Source of the DNA: Spirochaetaceae bacterium
GTDB taxonomy: Bacteria; Spirochaetota; Spirochaetia; Treponematales; Breznakiellaceae
Reading direction: 5' to 3'
Assembly (NCBI GenBank): GCA_031290855.1
Contig: JAISLM010000176.1
Coordinates: 1-5,643 of the forward strand
Length of the DNA: 5,643 bases
In this document: positions 1 to 5,274 of the stretch, one piece after another
Numbering within the stretch: position 1 is the first letter of the stretch
How the letters are laid out: every line of letters begins with the position of its first letter
Translations under genes and position numbers: made by a program
Notes under the pieces: generated by a model
What the model saw: only the letters and a program-made list of their open reading frames with translations
What the model was told of the DNA's origin: nothing
Databases searched by the model: none

Positions 1-209
1 GCAACGCTTACAAGATACCCCGCCTTATCCCTTCCTTTTGGGGTTAAGAAGGCGGTAGAACGTCAGGCAAAACAGCTTGACGCTGTTTTGTGGCGGGGAG
101 GTTCATTCGGGCCGCCAAACCGTCGTAACAGCCGGAACGGTATAAACAGTGATAGCCGGGAATTGCTGTCAAAAGTTTTTTTACCCGCTTATCCCCTATA
201 CCCTTGTTG
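1..209. other. Non-coding stretch downstream of the Band 7 gene
   Basis: This 209-base stretch lies beyond the stop codon of the minus-strand Band 7 gene. It contains a 9-bp perfect inverted repeat (68-90), a smaller 7-bp one (CCGCCTT at 20-26 with AAGGCGG at 49-55), and a 14-base segment (92-105) identical to part of the insertion-like hairpin near gatC. I see no convincing rho-independent terminator for the minus-strand operon: the hairpins are not followed by a T-run in that direction. A plus-strand frame is open from base 1 to a TAA at 211-213 (70 codons), but it has no recognisable motif and I do not call it a gene. Confidence 0.5.
68..90. repeat. Perfect inverted repeat, 9-bp stem, 5-nt loop
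   Basis: CAAAACAGC at 68-76 is the exact reverse complement of GCTGTTTTG at 82-90, with loop TTGAC. It lies about 120 bases downstream of the Band 7 gene on that gene's strand. No U-tract follows on the minus strand (CCTGACG follows), so it is not a standard intrinsic terminator. It resembles the short palindromes of the element between gatC and gatA in style, but not in sequence. Confidence 0.6.
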
Positions 210-1094
210 TTAATTGTTCACTAGCTCCGTGATGCCGCTTACCAGGCCGGCGAGGTTTTGGAGGTCGGAGGGAATGATTATCTTGGTGGATTTTCCGTCG
301 GAGACCTTTTCGAAGGTTTCGAAACTTTTCAGCTTCACCGCGCCCTCCTTGCCGATGACCTTTGCTATCATTTCAAGGCCATCCGCAGTGGCTTTCTGGA
401 CGGTCATGATCGCCTCCGCCTCGCCCTCCGCTTCCTGTATCAAGACCTGCTTACGCGCCTCGGCCTGGAGGATTGCGGACTGCTTCTCGCCTTCGGCCCT
501 CAGGATGGACGACTGCTTCTCTCCCTCGGCGGAAAGGATCGCGGCGCGGCGTTCCCGCTCGGCCCGCATCTGCTTTTCCATCGCGTCCTTTATCGAATCT
601 GGCGGGTCGATGTTTTTTACTTCGACGCGGTTTATCTTGATGCCCCAGGCGTCCGTCGCCTCGTCAAGTATCGTGCGCAGTTTGCCGTTGATCGTGTCGC
701 GGCTAGTGAGTGTCTCGTCCAGTTCGAGCTCGCCCACGACGTTCCGCAGCGTGGTTGTCGTCAGTTTGTCTATCGCCATCTTGGGGTTCTCCACACCGTA
801 GGCGTAGAGTTTCGGGTCGGCGATCTGGTAAAACACGACGCTGTCGACCAGCATCGTCACGTTGTCCTTCGTTATGACCGGCTGGGGCGCGTAGTCGAAC
901 AGCGCTTCCTTCAGCGACACCTTTTTCGCAATGCGGTCGACGAGCGGTATCATGATATGGAAACCGACGTCCCATGTGCAGTTGTACGCGCCAAAGCGTT
1001 CGATAACCCAGGCCTGCGACTGCGGCACTATCTTGATGCCGGAGATTACGACGACAAGCAGAAAAACAAGTAGCGCGATTATTTCATAATACAT
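210..1094 (-). CDS. Band 7/SPFH (stomatin/QmcA-like) membrane protein
   Basis: A 294-residue protein of the SPFH/prohibitin-homology family. It is anchored by one N-terminal membrane helix (about residues 5-22) and followed by the Band 7 domain (about 23-180), which includes the typical NVVGELELDETLTSRD and WGIKINRVEVKNIDPP stretches. Residues about 170-240 form an alanine/glutamate-rich coiled coil made of 11-residue repeats. The tail has the KIIIPSDL motif common in paraslipin/QmcA-type members. Length is ordinary for the group. Such proteins oligomerise into rings or cages in membrane microdomains and are often encoded next to an NfeD protein, which is the case here with a 49-nt gap. The ATG at 1094 has a strong AGGAGG 9 nt upstream. 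Its exact cellular role cannot be read from sequence. It belongs to the paraslipin/QmcA type rather than HflK/HflC. Confidence 0.93.
   Translation of the reverse strand: MYYEIIALLVFLLVVVISGIKIVPQSQAWVIERFGAYNCTWDVGFHIMIPLVDRIAKKVSLKEALFDYAPQPVITKDNVTMLVDSVVFYQIADPKLYAYGVENPKMAIDKLTTTTLRNVVGELELDETLTSRDTINGKLRTILDEATDAWGIKINRVEVKNIDPPDSIKDAMEKQMRAERERRAAILSAEGEKQSSILRAEGEKQSAILQAEARKQVLIQEAEGEAEAIMTVQKATADGLEMIAKVIGKEGAVKLKSFETFEKVSDGKSTKIIIPSDLQNLAGLVSGITELVNN
414..545 (-). repeat. Four tandem 11-residue (33-bp) repeats in the Band 7 coiled coil
   Basis: Residues 184-227 of the Band 7 protein split into four 11-residue units: AAILSAEGEKQ, SSILRAEGEKQ, SAILQAEARKQ and VLIQEAEGEAE. The first three are strongly alike. 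An 11-residue period fits a hendecad (right-handed or near-straight) coiled coil rather than a heptad. Repeated AEGEKQ units are common in this family, so the array is a family feature, but here it is unusually regular and visible in the DNA as a 33-bp period. Confidence 0.8.
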
Positions 1095-1103
1095 ACCTAA
1101 TAT

Positions 1104-1109
1104 CCTCCT
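1104..1109 (-). promoter_or_regulatory. Ribosome binding site of the Band 7 gene
   Basis: AGGAGG on the minus strand, 9 nt before the ATG at 1094, inside the 49-nt gap after nfeD. It is the strongest Shine-Dalgarno match in the window and fixes the Band 7 start. It suggests the gene is translated independently of nfeD even if the two are co-transcribed. Confidence 0.8.
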
Positions 1110-1143
1110 AAATGTTAACAGCCCGATCTGTTTTCAGGCCGAC

Positions 1144-1557
1144 CTATTTCTTTGTTACCACGGCTTTGACGCCTTCGATCCTGAGGATCGTGCATTCCGC
1201 TCCCGCCTTGATCTCTTCGCTATTCTCCGATATTGCCGTCCAGATCTGTCCGTTTACCTTAACCTCGCCCCTTTCGTGCTTCCTGATCCCTTTTGTCACA
1301 ACCGCGTCCCTGCCCGCAAGCGCGTCCACGTTTGTTTTTTCCCTGCCGACACGCAGTTTCTTTACCGCCACGGGGCGGGTGAAGCAGAGCAGGACTATCG
1401 ATATACCTAAAAATATGCCGGCGTGCAGCCTGAAGCGTATTTGGGCCGACAGAAGTTCCGTCAGTCCCGAAACGAATACCATGAGTACGGCGGATATGGC
1501 GAACCAGATAGTTACAAGGTTGAACGCGCATAGCATTTCGATTAACGTAAACAGCAC
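1144..1557 (-). CDS. Short NfeD-like membrane protein
   Basis: This is the short form of NfeD: hydrophobic membrane segments, then a soluble OB-fold tail. From the GTG at 1557 it is 137 residues, with membrane helices at about 1-14 (incomplete), 15-30 and 43-60. The OB-fold runs about 75-137, opening with TNVDALAGRDAVV and including the RGEVKVNGQIWTA strand typical of NfeD. The partner is the SPFH protein encoded next; NfeD proteins are thought to act with SPFH proteins in membrane organisation or quality control. The start is odd. The frame stays open up to the gatB stop, and the residues just upstream (SPWFWLCLAVLFT) complete the first membrane helix as in family members. A GGGAGGAG ribosome site lies further up at 1619-1612, yet no ATG, GTG or TTG lies between. 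The true start may be ATA at 1608 or ATC at 1602 (154 or 152 residues), or a base change has removed it. Confidence 0.85.
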   Translation of the reverse strand: MLFTLIEMLCAFNLVTIWFAISAVLMVFVSGLTELLSAQIRFRLHAGIFLGISIVLLCFTRPVAVKKLRVGREKTNVDALAGRDAVVTKGIRKHERGEVKVNGQIWTAISENSEEIKAGAECTILRIEGVKAVVTKK

Positions 1558-1611
1558 AGCAAGGCACAGCCAAAACCACGGCGAAAATATGAACGTGTAG
1601 ATATTTATTCT

Positions 1612-1619
1612 CTCCTCCC
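1612..1619 (-). promoter_or_regulatory. Ribosome binding site upstream of nfeD without a canonical start codon
   Basis: GGGAGGAG on the minus strand, 17 nt after the gatB stop codon. The in-frame codons that follow include ATA at 1608 (5 nt after GGAGG) and ATC at 1602 (11 nt after it); the first standard start is GTG at 1557, far too distant. The site therefore supports an nfeD start near 1602-1608 with a rare initiation codon, or a mutated or misread start. Confidence 0.6.
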
Positions 1620-1635
1620 GTCCGGGCGCCCGCGC

Positions 1636-3117
1636 TCAGTCCGTGCCGCGCAGCAACGCCTCTACCTGCCGCCCCGCGACTTCCGGGGCGGCCCGCCCAC
1701 CGGTGGCGGCAAGAACCTTGCCGACAAGGTAGGCGGTCAGCGATTTTACCTTCTTCTGGTTGTCCGCCTCTATCGCGGCGCGGGCGCTCCTGACCGTCTC
1801 GGCCTCCGCGTCCCATACCTGTTTCACCGCGCCGGCGATCAGGGCCGGATCGTTTATCTGTTCCCAGCCGCGCTCTTTCACGATCTCCGCCGGGTCCTTG
1901 TCCTCGGCAAAGACCGCTTCCAGCGCCTGCTTCGCGTTCTTGTTCGATATATTCCCGCCGGCCACGAGCGCGGTAAGCTCCGCGAGGCGGCGGGGAGAGA
2001 GCTTTACAGTGCCGATACCGGCCTCGTCAATATTTTCGCGGCTCAGGATGTGCTTCACCTCGGTCAAAAGCCTGTTGGCGACGCGGCCCGCCGCGTCCTT
2101 CTTCTCCAAACCGAGCTTACAGGCCTCGTTCACCGCGCTTTCGTAGTAGTCCGCAAACGCCTTCTCCTCGCAGAGGAGGAAAGCCTGCTCGTCGTTAAGG
2201 CCGTAGTCCGCCTTGACGCGCTTTGAGCGGGGAAGCGGAAGCTCGACAAGCCCCGCATCCACGGATGCAAGGAATGCCTCATCCGGCGTAAAGGCCGGAA
2301 GGTCCGGCTCCGGGAAGTACCGGTAGTCCTTCGCGTTCTCCTTAGTGCGCATCGGTGCAGTCTCATCGCGGTTCTCGTTCCAGAGGCGGGTTTCCTGGAC
2401 GACGACTTTGCCCGCGTCCAGCATAGCGGCCTGCCTTTTCACCTCGTAGTTAAGACCCAGCCTAATGAAGCGGGACGAGTTCAGGTTCTTTATCTCGACC
2501 TTGCTGCCAAGGCCGCGTCCCGGAAGGTTGATCGACACGTTCGCGTCGGCCCGGAGAGAACCCTCTTCCATGTTGCCGTCACAGACGCCGAGGTAGCGGA
2601 CGGCCCGGCGCAGTTGCTGGACGAAAAGCTCGGCCTCCTCGCCCGATTCCATGTCGGGTTCGGTAACGATTTCCAGAAGCGACACCCCGGCGCGGTTGTA
2701 GTCCAGGAGGGATACCGCCCCCGTGTGGATCATCTTGCCCGCGTCCTCCTCCAGGTGGCATTCGCGGATACGCACCCGCTTGTTGATCCCGCCGCCCTCG
2801 ATCTCGACCCAGCCCTCCTGTCCCAGCGGAGAGGCGAACTGGGAGATCTGGTAGTTCTTCGGCATATCGGGGTAGAAGTACTGTTTGCGCTCGAACCAGG
2901 TTTTCTCCGGGATGCGGCAGTTCAGCGCTCGCGCCACGAGGCAGCCCATCCGCATAGCCTCTATGTTGAGGGCCGGCATCACGCCGGGGTAGCCCAGGCA
3001 GACGGGACAGACGTTGGTGTTTGGCTCGTCGCCAAACGCGGAACGACAGCCGCAGAAGACCTTCGTCTTCGTCAAAAGATGGATGTGGACTTCCAGTCCG
3101 ATGAACGTTTGATACAT
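1636..3117 (-). CDS. gatB: Aspartyl/glutamyl-tRNA(Asn/Gln) amidotransferase subunit B
   Basis: GatB phosphorylates the side chain of misacylated Glu-tRNA(Gln) or Asp-tRNA(Asn) and transfers ammonia from GatA to give Gln-tRNA or Asn-tRNA. The 493 residues are slightly longer than the usual roughly 475-480. Visible features are the N-terminal IGLEVH, a four-cysteine zinc site (Cys22, Cys24, Cys37, Cys40), FYPDMPKNYQIS at 81-92, the metal/ATP-site HLEED at 121-125, and the family signature LDYNRAGVSLLEIVTEPD at 138-155. The helical domain and YqeY-type tail that grips the tRNA occupy roughly the last 150-200 residues, including LTAYLVGKVLAATGG. Ser146 replaces the usual proline of the signature (AGVP). 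The ATG at 3117 follows the gatA stop by 9 nt; the ribosome site AAGGGGGA overlaps the gatA TAA, which suggests translational coupling. Identity is certain. Confidence 0.98.
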   Translation of the reverse strand: MYQTFIGLEVHIHLLTKTKVFCGCRSAFGDEPNTNVCPVCLGYPGVMPALNIEAMRMGCLVARALNCRIPEKTWFERKQYFYPDMPKNYQISQFASPLGQEGWVEIEGGGINKRVRIRECHLEEDAGKMIHTGAVSLLDYNRAGVSLLEIVTEPDMESGEEAELFVQQLRRAVRYLGVCDGNMEEGSLRADANVSINLPGRGLGSKVEIKNLNSSRFIRLGLNYEVKRQAAMLDAGKVVVQETRLWNENRDETAPMRTKENAKDYRYFPEPDLPAFTPDEAFLASVDAGLVELPLPRSKRVKADYGLNDEQAFLLCEEKAFADYYESAVNEACKLGLEKKDAAGRVANRLLTEVKHILSRENIDEAGIGTVKLSPRRLAELTALVAGGNISNKNAKQALEAVFAEDKDPAEIVKERGWEQINDPALIAGAVKQVWDAEAETVRSARAAIEADNQKKVKSLTAYLVGKVLAATGGRAAPEVAGRQVEALLRGTD

Positions 3118-3126
3118 GATTCCCCC

Positions 3127-4569
3127 TTACAGGCCCCGTCCCCAGAACGGTTTGAAGCGCGGCGGGTGCGGGAACGGGTGCGCTGCCTCGTACTTTTCGG
3201 CTATCCCGAACAGCGTTTCCTCGCCGAAGGGACGACCCAGCAGTTGGACGCCCGTCGGGAGGCCGCCTTCCGCCGATACCGGGAACGCGAGCGCGGGAAG
3301 ACCGGCAAGATTCGCGCAGCAGGTGTACAGGTCTGCGGCTTTTTGGGCAAACGGCGACAGCGCGTCCGCGCCGTCCCGTCCGAAGGCCCGTGCCGGGAAG
3401 ACCGGCGCGAGTATCGCCGCGCAATGCCCGCCGTCCGCCGCACCGCTCCCGTCAAAGGGGCCCAGAGTCTTCTCGAAGTCGCGCCTGATCCCGGCGCGTA
3501 TACGCTGGGCGCGCAGGTAGTACCTGTCCTGAAAACCGGAGCGCAGCACGAAGGTGCCCAGCAGAATCCGCAGCTTGACCTCGGCCCCGAAGCCCGCGTC
3601 GCGGGATTTGTCTACAAGCTCGTCGGGATTTTCCGCCCGCTCCGGCCTCTTCCCGTAGCGAATCCCGTCAAACCGCGCCAGATTCGCGCTCGCTTCCGCC
3701 GTCGCTATCGTGTAGTAGGCCGGCACCCCGTACTTAAGACTGGCAAGCTCGACCTCCGCCAGCCGGTAGCCCAGCTTTCTCAGGTTTTCCTTCGCCAGTT
3801 CGAAGGCCGCCTCGACCTCCGCATCCAGGACGGCGGCCTTTGCCACCTCGTCCGGGAAATCGTCCGCTATGGCGCGGGCTACGGTGGCGGGAGAAAGCAC
3901 CCCGATCACGCCGTCCCGCGCCACGGATGCGGCGGGCGCGTCCCGGCTCGTCTGGTCGAGCGGGTCGGCGCCCCGGATCACGCGGAACACGGCGCGGGCG
4001 CGGTCAACGCCGTCCGCTATCACGCCTACCGTGTCTAGGCTTGAGGCGTAGGCGACAAGCCCGTACCTGGAGACCGCGCCCCAGGTGGGCTTGAGGCCGA
4101 CGACGCCGCAAAACGAGGCGGGCTGCCGCACCGATCCACCCGTATCCGAGCCGAGCGCGAAGGGCACCAGCCCCGCCGCCACCGCCGCCGCCGAGCCCCC
4201 CGATGAGCCGCCGGCCACCCGGCCCGTGTCCCACGGATTGTTCGTGCGCTTTATCGAGGAATTGTCGGTAGACGAGCCCATGCCGAACTCGTCCAGATTC
4301 GTCTTGCCGATCACGGACGCCCCCGCCTCCTGCAGCTTCCGCACGGCGGTCGCCGTGTACGGGGACGCAAGGCCCGCGAGCAGCTTCGAGCCGCAGCTCA
4401 AACCGAAACCCTTCACAGCGATATTGTCCTTGACGGCGAAAGGCAGAGCCGACAGCGCAGAGCCGCTCGCCGCCCCGTCGTCGGCCTTCTCCGGCGCGAA
4501 TTCGATGAACGCGCCGATCCTGCTTTCCCATTCTTTGAAATAGTCTTCGTAGCCTTCCGGCAGAATCAT
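3127..4569 (-). CDS. gatA: Aspartyl/glutamyl-tRNA(Asn/Gln) amidotransferase subunit A
   Basis: GatA is the amidase-signature subunit that hydrolyses glutamine and channels ammonia to GatB. With the ATG at 4569 it has 480 residues. The catalytic triad is visible: Lys47 in AVKDN, cis-Ser122 in GGSSGGS, and nucleophile Ser146 in SDTGGSVRQP. The spacings (75 and 24 residues) equal those of Lys79/Ser154/Ser178 in Staphylococcus aureus GatA. Other family stretches are GKTNLDEFGMGSSTDNS, DPLDQTS, YYTIATAEASANLARFDGIRYG and the LRSGFQDRYYLRAQRIR helix. The N-terminus is about 32 residues shorter than usual, lacking most of the first helix. A GTG at 4629 would add 20 residues, but they are encoded by the inserted repeat element and lack a ribosome site; GAGG lies 5 nt before the ATG. 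It sits between gatC and gatB as expected. Confidence 0.97.
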   Translation of the reverse strand: MILPEGYEDYFKEWESRIGAFIEFAPEKADDGAASGSALSALPFAVKDNIAVKGFGLSCGSKLLAGLASPYTATAVRKLQEAGASVIGKTNLDEFGMGSSTDNSSIKRTNNPWDTGRVAGGSSGGSAAAVAAGLVPFALGSDTGGSVRQPASFCGVVGLKPTWGAVSRYGLVAYASSLDTVGVIADGVDRARAVFRVIRGADPLDQTSRDAPAASVARDGVIGVLSPATVARAIADDFPDEVAKAAVLDAEVEAAFELAKENLRKLGYRLAEVELASLKYGVPAYYTIATAEASANLARFDGIRYGKRPERAENPDELVDKSRDAGFGAEVKLRILLGTFVLRSGFQDRYYLRAQRIRAGIRRDFEKTLGPFDGSGAADGGHCAAILAPVFPARAFGRDGADALSPFAQKAADLYTCCANLAGLPALAFPVSAEGGLPTGVQLLGRPFGEETLFGIAEKYEAAHPFPHPPRFKPFWGRGL

Positions 4570-4574
4570 AAGAT

Positions 4575-4578
4575 CCTC
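4575..4578 (-). promoter_or_regulatory. Ribosome binding site that decides the gatA start
   Basis: GAGG on the minus strand, 5 nt before the ATG at 4569. It lies just outside the inserted repeat element, so it belongs to the ancestral gatC-gatA gap. It favours 4569 over the longer GTG reading at 4629, whose start codon falls inside a palindrome of the element. Confidence 0.65.
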
Positions 4579-4589
4579 GATGTTAACTG

Positions 4590-4605
4590 AGCCTGTTCCA
4601 AAACT
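4590..4605 (+). repeat. Left terminal inverted repeat of the MITE-like element
   Basis: AGCCTGTTCCAAAACT. It pairs with the right end at 4730-4745 at 15 of 16 positions. Its first 15 bases also pair with GTTTTGGGCCAGGCT at 4631-4645 at 13 of 15 positions, so this end can fold on itself around the inner palindrome at 4614-4629. Confidence 0.75.
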
Positions 4606-4613
4606 AATTGACT

Positions 4614-4629
4614 GTGCGCTAAAGCGCAC
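4614..4629. repeat. Perfect 7-bp palindrome with AA loop inside the element
   Basis: GTGCGCT at 4614-4620 and AGCGCAC at 4623-4629 pair exactly around AA. It sits at the tip of the larger imperfect stem 4590-4604/4631-4645. The alternative GTG start of gatA lies in its right arm, a further reason to doubt that start. Confidence 0.75.
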
Positions 4630-4648
4630 GGTTTTGGGCCAGGCTCTT

Positions 4649-4681
4649 GCGGTTTTTCATGCTAAAGCCTTGCAAAACCGC
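4649..4681. repeat. Inverted repeat with an 8-bp stem, followed by T-run on the plus strand
   Basis: GCGGTTTT at 4649-4656 pairs with AAAACCGC at 4674-4681 around a 17-nt loop. TTTTTT follows at 4683-4688 on the plus strand, so it looks somewhat like an intrinsic terminator, but facing against the gat genes. No such T-run follows on the minus strand, so it should not stop gatC-gatA transcription by the standard mechanism. Confidence 0.55.
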
Positions 4682-4699
4682 GTTTTTTAAAGGTTGCTG

Positions 4700-4716
4700 G
4701 ACAAGCGAAGCTTGTC
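4700..4716. repeat. Perfect 7-bp palindrome with GAA loop inside the element
   Basis: GACAAGC at 4700-4706 and GCTTGTC at 4710-4716 pair exactly around GAA. It would form a stable small hairpin in RNA from either strand. Confidence 0.7.
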
Positions 4717-4719
4717 TCC

Positions 4720-4745
4720 CCAAAACTGAAGTTTTGGAACAGCCT
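4720..4745. repeat. Right terminal inverted repeat with its own 8-bp hairpin
   Basis: AGTTTTGGAACAGCCT at 4730-4745 is the right terminal repeat. Its first 8 bases pair exactly with CCAAAACT at 4720-4727 around GA. Each end of the element therefore carries a nearby inverted copy of its own tip, a hairpin-at-both-ends layout. Confidence 0.72.
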
Positions 4746-4749
4746 TAAC

Positions 4750-5112
4750 TTATAAAACATTGGGAACGACGATGAAGCGCCCGTCCCTTTCGCCCGAATT
4801 ATCCAGCATAGCGCCTGTCAAGTCCTCCGCAGTCTCCGCGCCCGGCGCGTCGGAGCGGAAGCGGGCGGCGCCCGCGCACTCGCCGGAAAAGGAAAACCCG
4901 GCCAGCCCGGCCCCGAAAGCCTTCGTGTCGGCGTCCGCTGCCTGCATCGCGGCAAAGTAAGAGAGCATATCGCGGAATGCGGGCAGGGCCGCCGCCAGTT
5001 CCGCGTCGTCAACGTTAAGGTGCGCCAGCGCCGCCGTTATCCGCAAGTCCTCGACCGGAACTTCCGCCGCCCCCGCGCCTGTCTTTTCAGTTTTCATACC
5101 CCATCGTGCCAT
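4750..5112 (-). CDS. gatC: Aspartyl/glutamyl-tRNA(Asn/Gln) amidotransferase subunit C
   Basis: GatC wraps around and stabilises the GatA-GatB pair in the GatCAB complex. The 120 residues (family about 95-120) show the expected layout: the N-terminal helices around ALAHLNVDDAELAAALPAFRDMLSYFAAM (about 28-56), an extended linker with FRSDAP at 85-90 where the family usually has LReD, and the conserved tail ERDGRFIVVPNVL at 108-120. I chose the ATG at 5112 because AGGGG lies 7 nt upstream; the ATG at 5097 (115 residues) has only a poorly spaced GGGG. The same frame stays open further upstream, but that part reads through an insertion-like hairpin and has no GatC similarity. The start is only 30 nt from that hairpin, so the native promoter may be displaced. 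The MITE-like element begins immediately after the stop codon. Confidence 0.93.
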   Translation of the reverse strand: MARWGMKTEKTGAGAAEVPVEDLRITAALAHLNVDDAELAAALPAFRDMLSYFAAMQAADADTKAFGAGLAGFSFSGECAGAARFRSDAPGAETAEDLTGAMLDNSGERDGRFIVVPNVL

Positions 5113-5119
5113 TTTCAAG

Positions 5120-5124
5120 CCCCT
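5120..5124 (-). promoter_or_regulatory. Ribosome binding site that decides the gatC start
   Basis: AGGGG on the minus strand, 7 nt before the ATG at 5112. It favours that start over the ATG five codons further in. It lies 18 nt downstream of the 13-bp hairpin at 5143-5172. Confidence 0.55.
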
Positions 5125-5142
5125 GTGTCTAGTTTGCCGATA

Positions 5143-5172
5143 AACCTCCCCGCCCTTCAGGGCGGGGAGGTT
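5143..5172. repeat. Perfect 13-bp hairpin with TTCA loop upstream of gatC
   Basis: AACCTCCCCGCCC at 5143-5155 pairs exactly with GGGCGGGGAGGTT at 5160-5172 around TTCA. It is the most stable hairpin in the window. On the minus strand it is followed by TATCGG rather than a T-run, so it is not a clean intrinsic terminator, although it could pause or attenuate transcription entering gatC. Confidence 0.85.
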
Positions 5173-5178
5173 CACTGT

Positions 5179-5204
5179 TCGGAGGTGGAATTTATACCTC
5201 CCGA
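5179..5204. repeat. Small hairpin TCGGAGGT / ACCTCCCGA, first copy
   Basis: TCGGAGGT at 5179-5186 pairs with ACCTCCCGA at 5196-5204, with one bulged base. The two arm sequences recur at 5275-5281 and 5301-5309. It is part of the hairpin series beside the 13-bp hairpin. Confidence 0.55.
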
Positions 5205-5274
5205 ATTGGAAAAACTGGTTCATTCGCAAAGTATGGTTTAATACCGCGTCGAACCTTCGCTTCGCGCTTGCCGT

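Larger units (their letters stand above)
4589..4744. mobile_element. MITE-like palindromic element inserted between gatC and gatA
   Basis: A 156-bp non-coding element. Its terminal inverted repeats are AGCCTGTTCCAAAACT (4590-4605) and AGTTTTGGAACAGCCT (4730-4745), which pair at 15 of 16 positions. It is bracketed by the direct repeat TTAACT at 4583-4588 and 4745-4750, a plausible 6-bp target duplication (its first base is shared with the right repeat). The interior is almost all palindromes (4614-4629, 4649-4681, 4700-4716, 4720-4737). Removing it with one TTAACT copy leaves 18 nt between the gatC stop and the gatA ATG, including the GAGG site. It has no open frame of its own, so it would have moved with a transposase encoded elsewhere. 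I cannot name the parent family. An immobile extragenic repeat of the REP/ERIC kind is the alternative; the direct repeats argue for insertion. Confidence 0.72.

Noticed and set aside
68..105. CRISPR-like array
   Set aside because: There is no regular spacing and there are no multiple identical repeats; only isolated palindromes and one 14-base match elsewhere.
1..213. Plus-strand frame open from the left edge to a TAA at 211-213 (70 codons)
   Set aside because: It could be the tail of a convergent gene, but no family motif is visible, it crosses a palindrome and an insertion-like repeat, and a frame this short can be open by chance in such DNA.
258..1073. A 271-codon plus-strand open frame opposite the Band 7 gene
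   Set aside because: It is the antisense shadow of a clear SPFH gene, with no motif of its own.
2614..4038. A 474-codon plus-strand open frame across gatA and gatB
   Set aside because: It lies antisense to two certain genes in GC-rich DNA, is rich in Arg/Ala/Pro/Gly, has no recognisable domain, and is explained by codon bias on the opposite strand.
4570..4629. Longer gatA start at the GTG at 4629
   Set aside because: The added 20 residues are largely encoded by the inserted element, the GTG lies in a palindrome, and there is no ribosome site before it.
4649..4688. Intrinsic terminator within the gatC-gatA gap
   Set aside because: The T-run follows the stem only on the plus strand, against the direction of the genes, and no plus-strand gene ends there.
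5160..5215. Promoter for gatC with TATAAA near 5190-5198 on the minus strand
   Set aside because: A TATAAA hexamer is present, but no acceptable -35 box lies about 17 nt upstream, and it sits in the loop of a hairpin.
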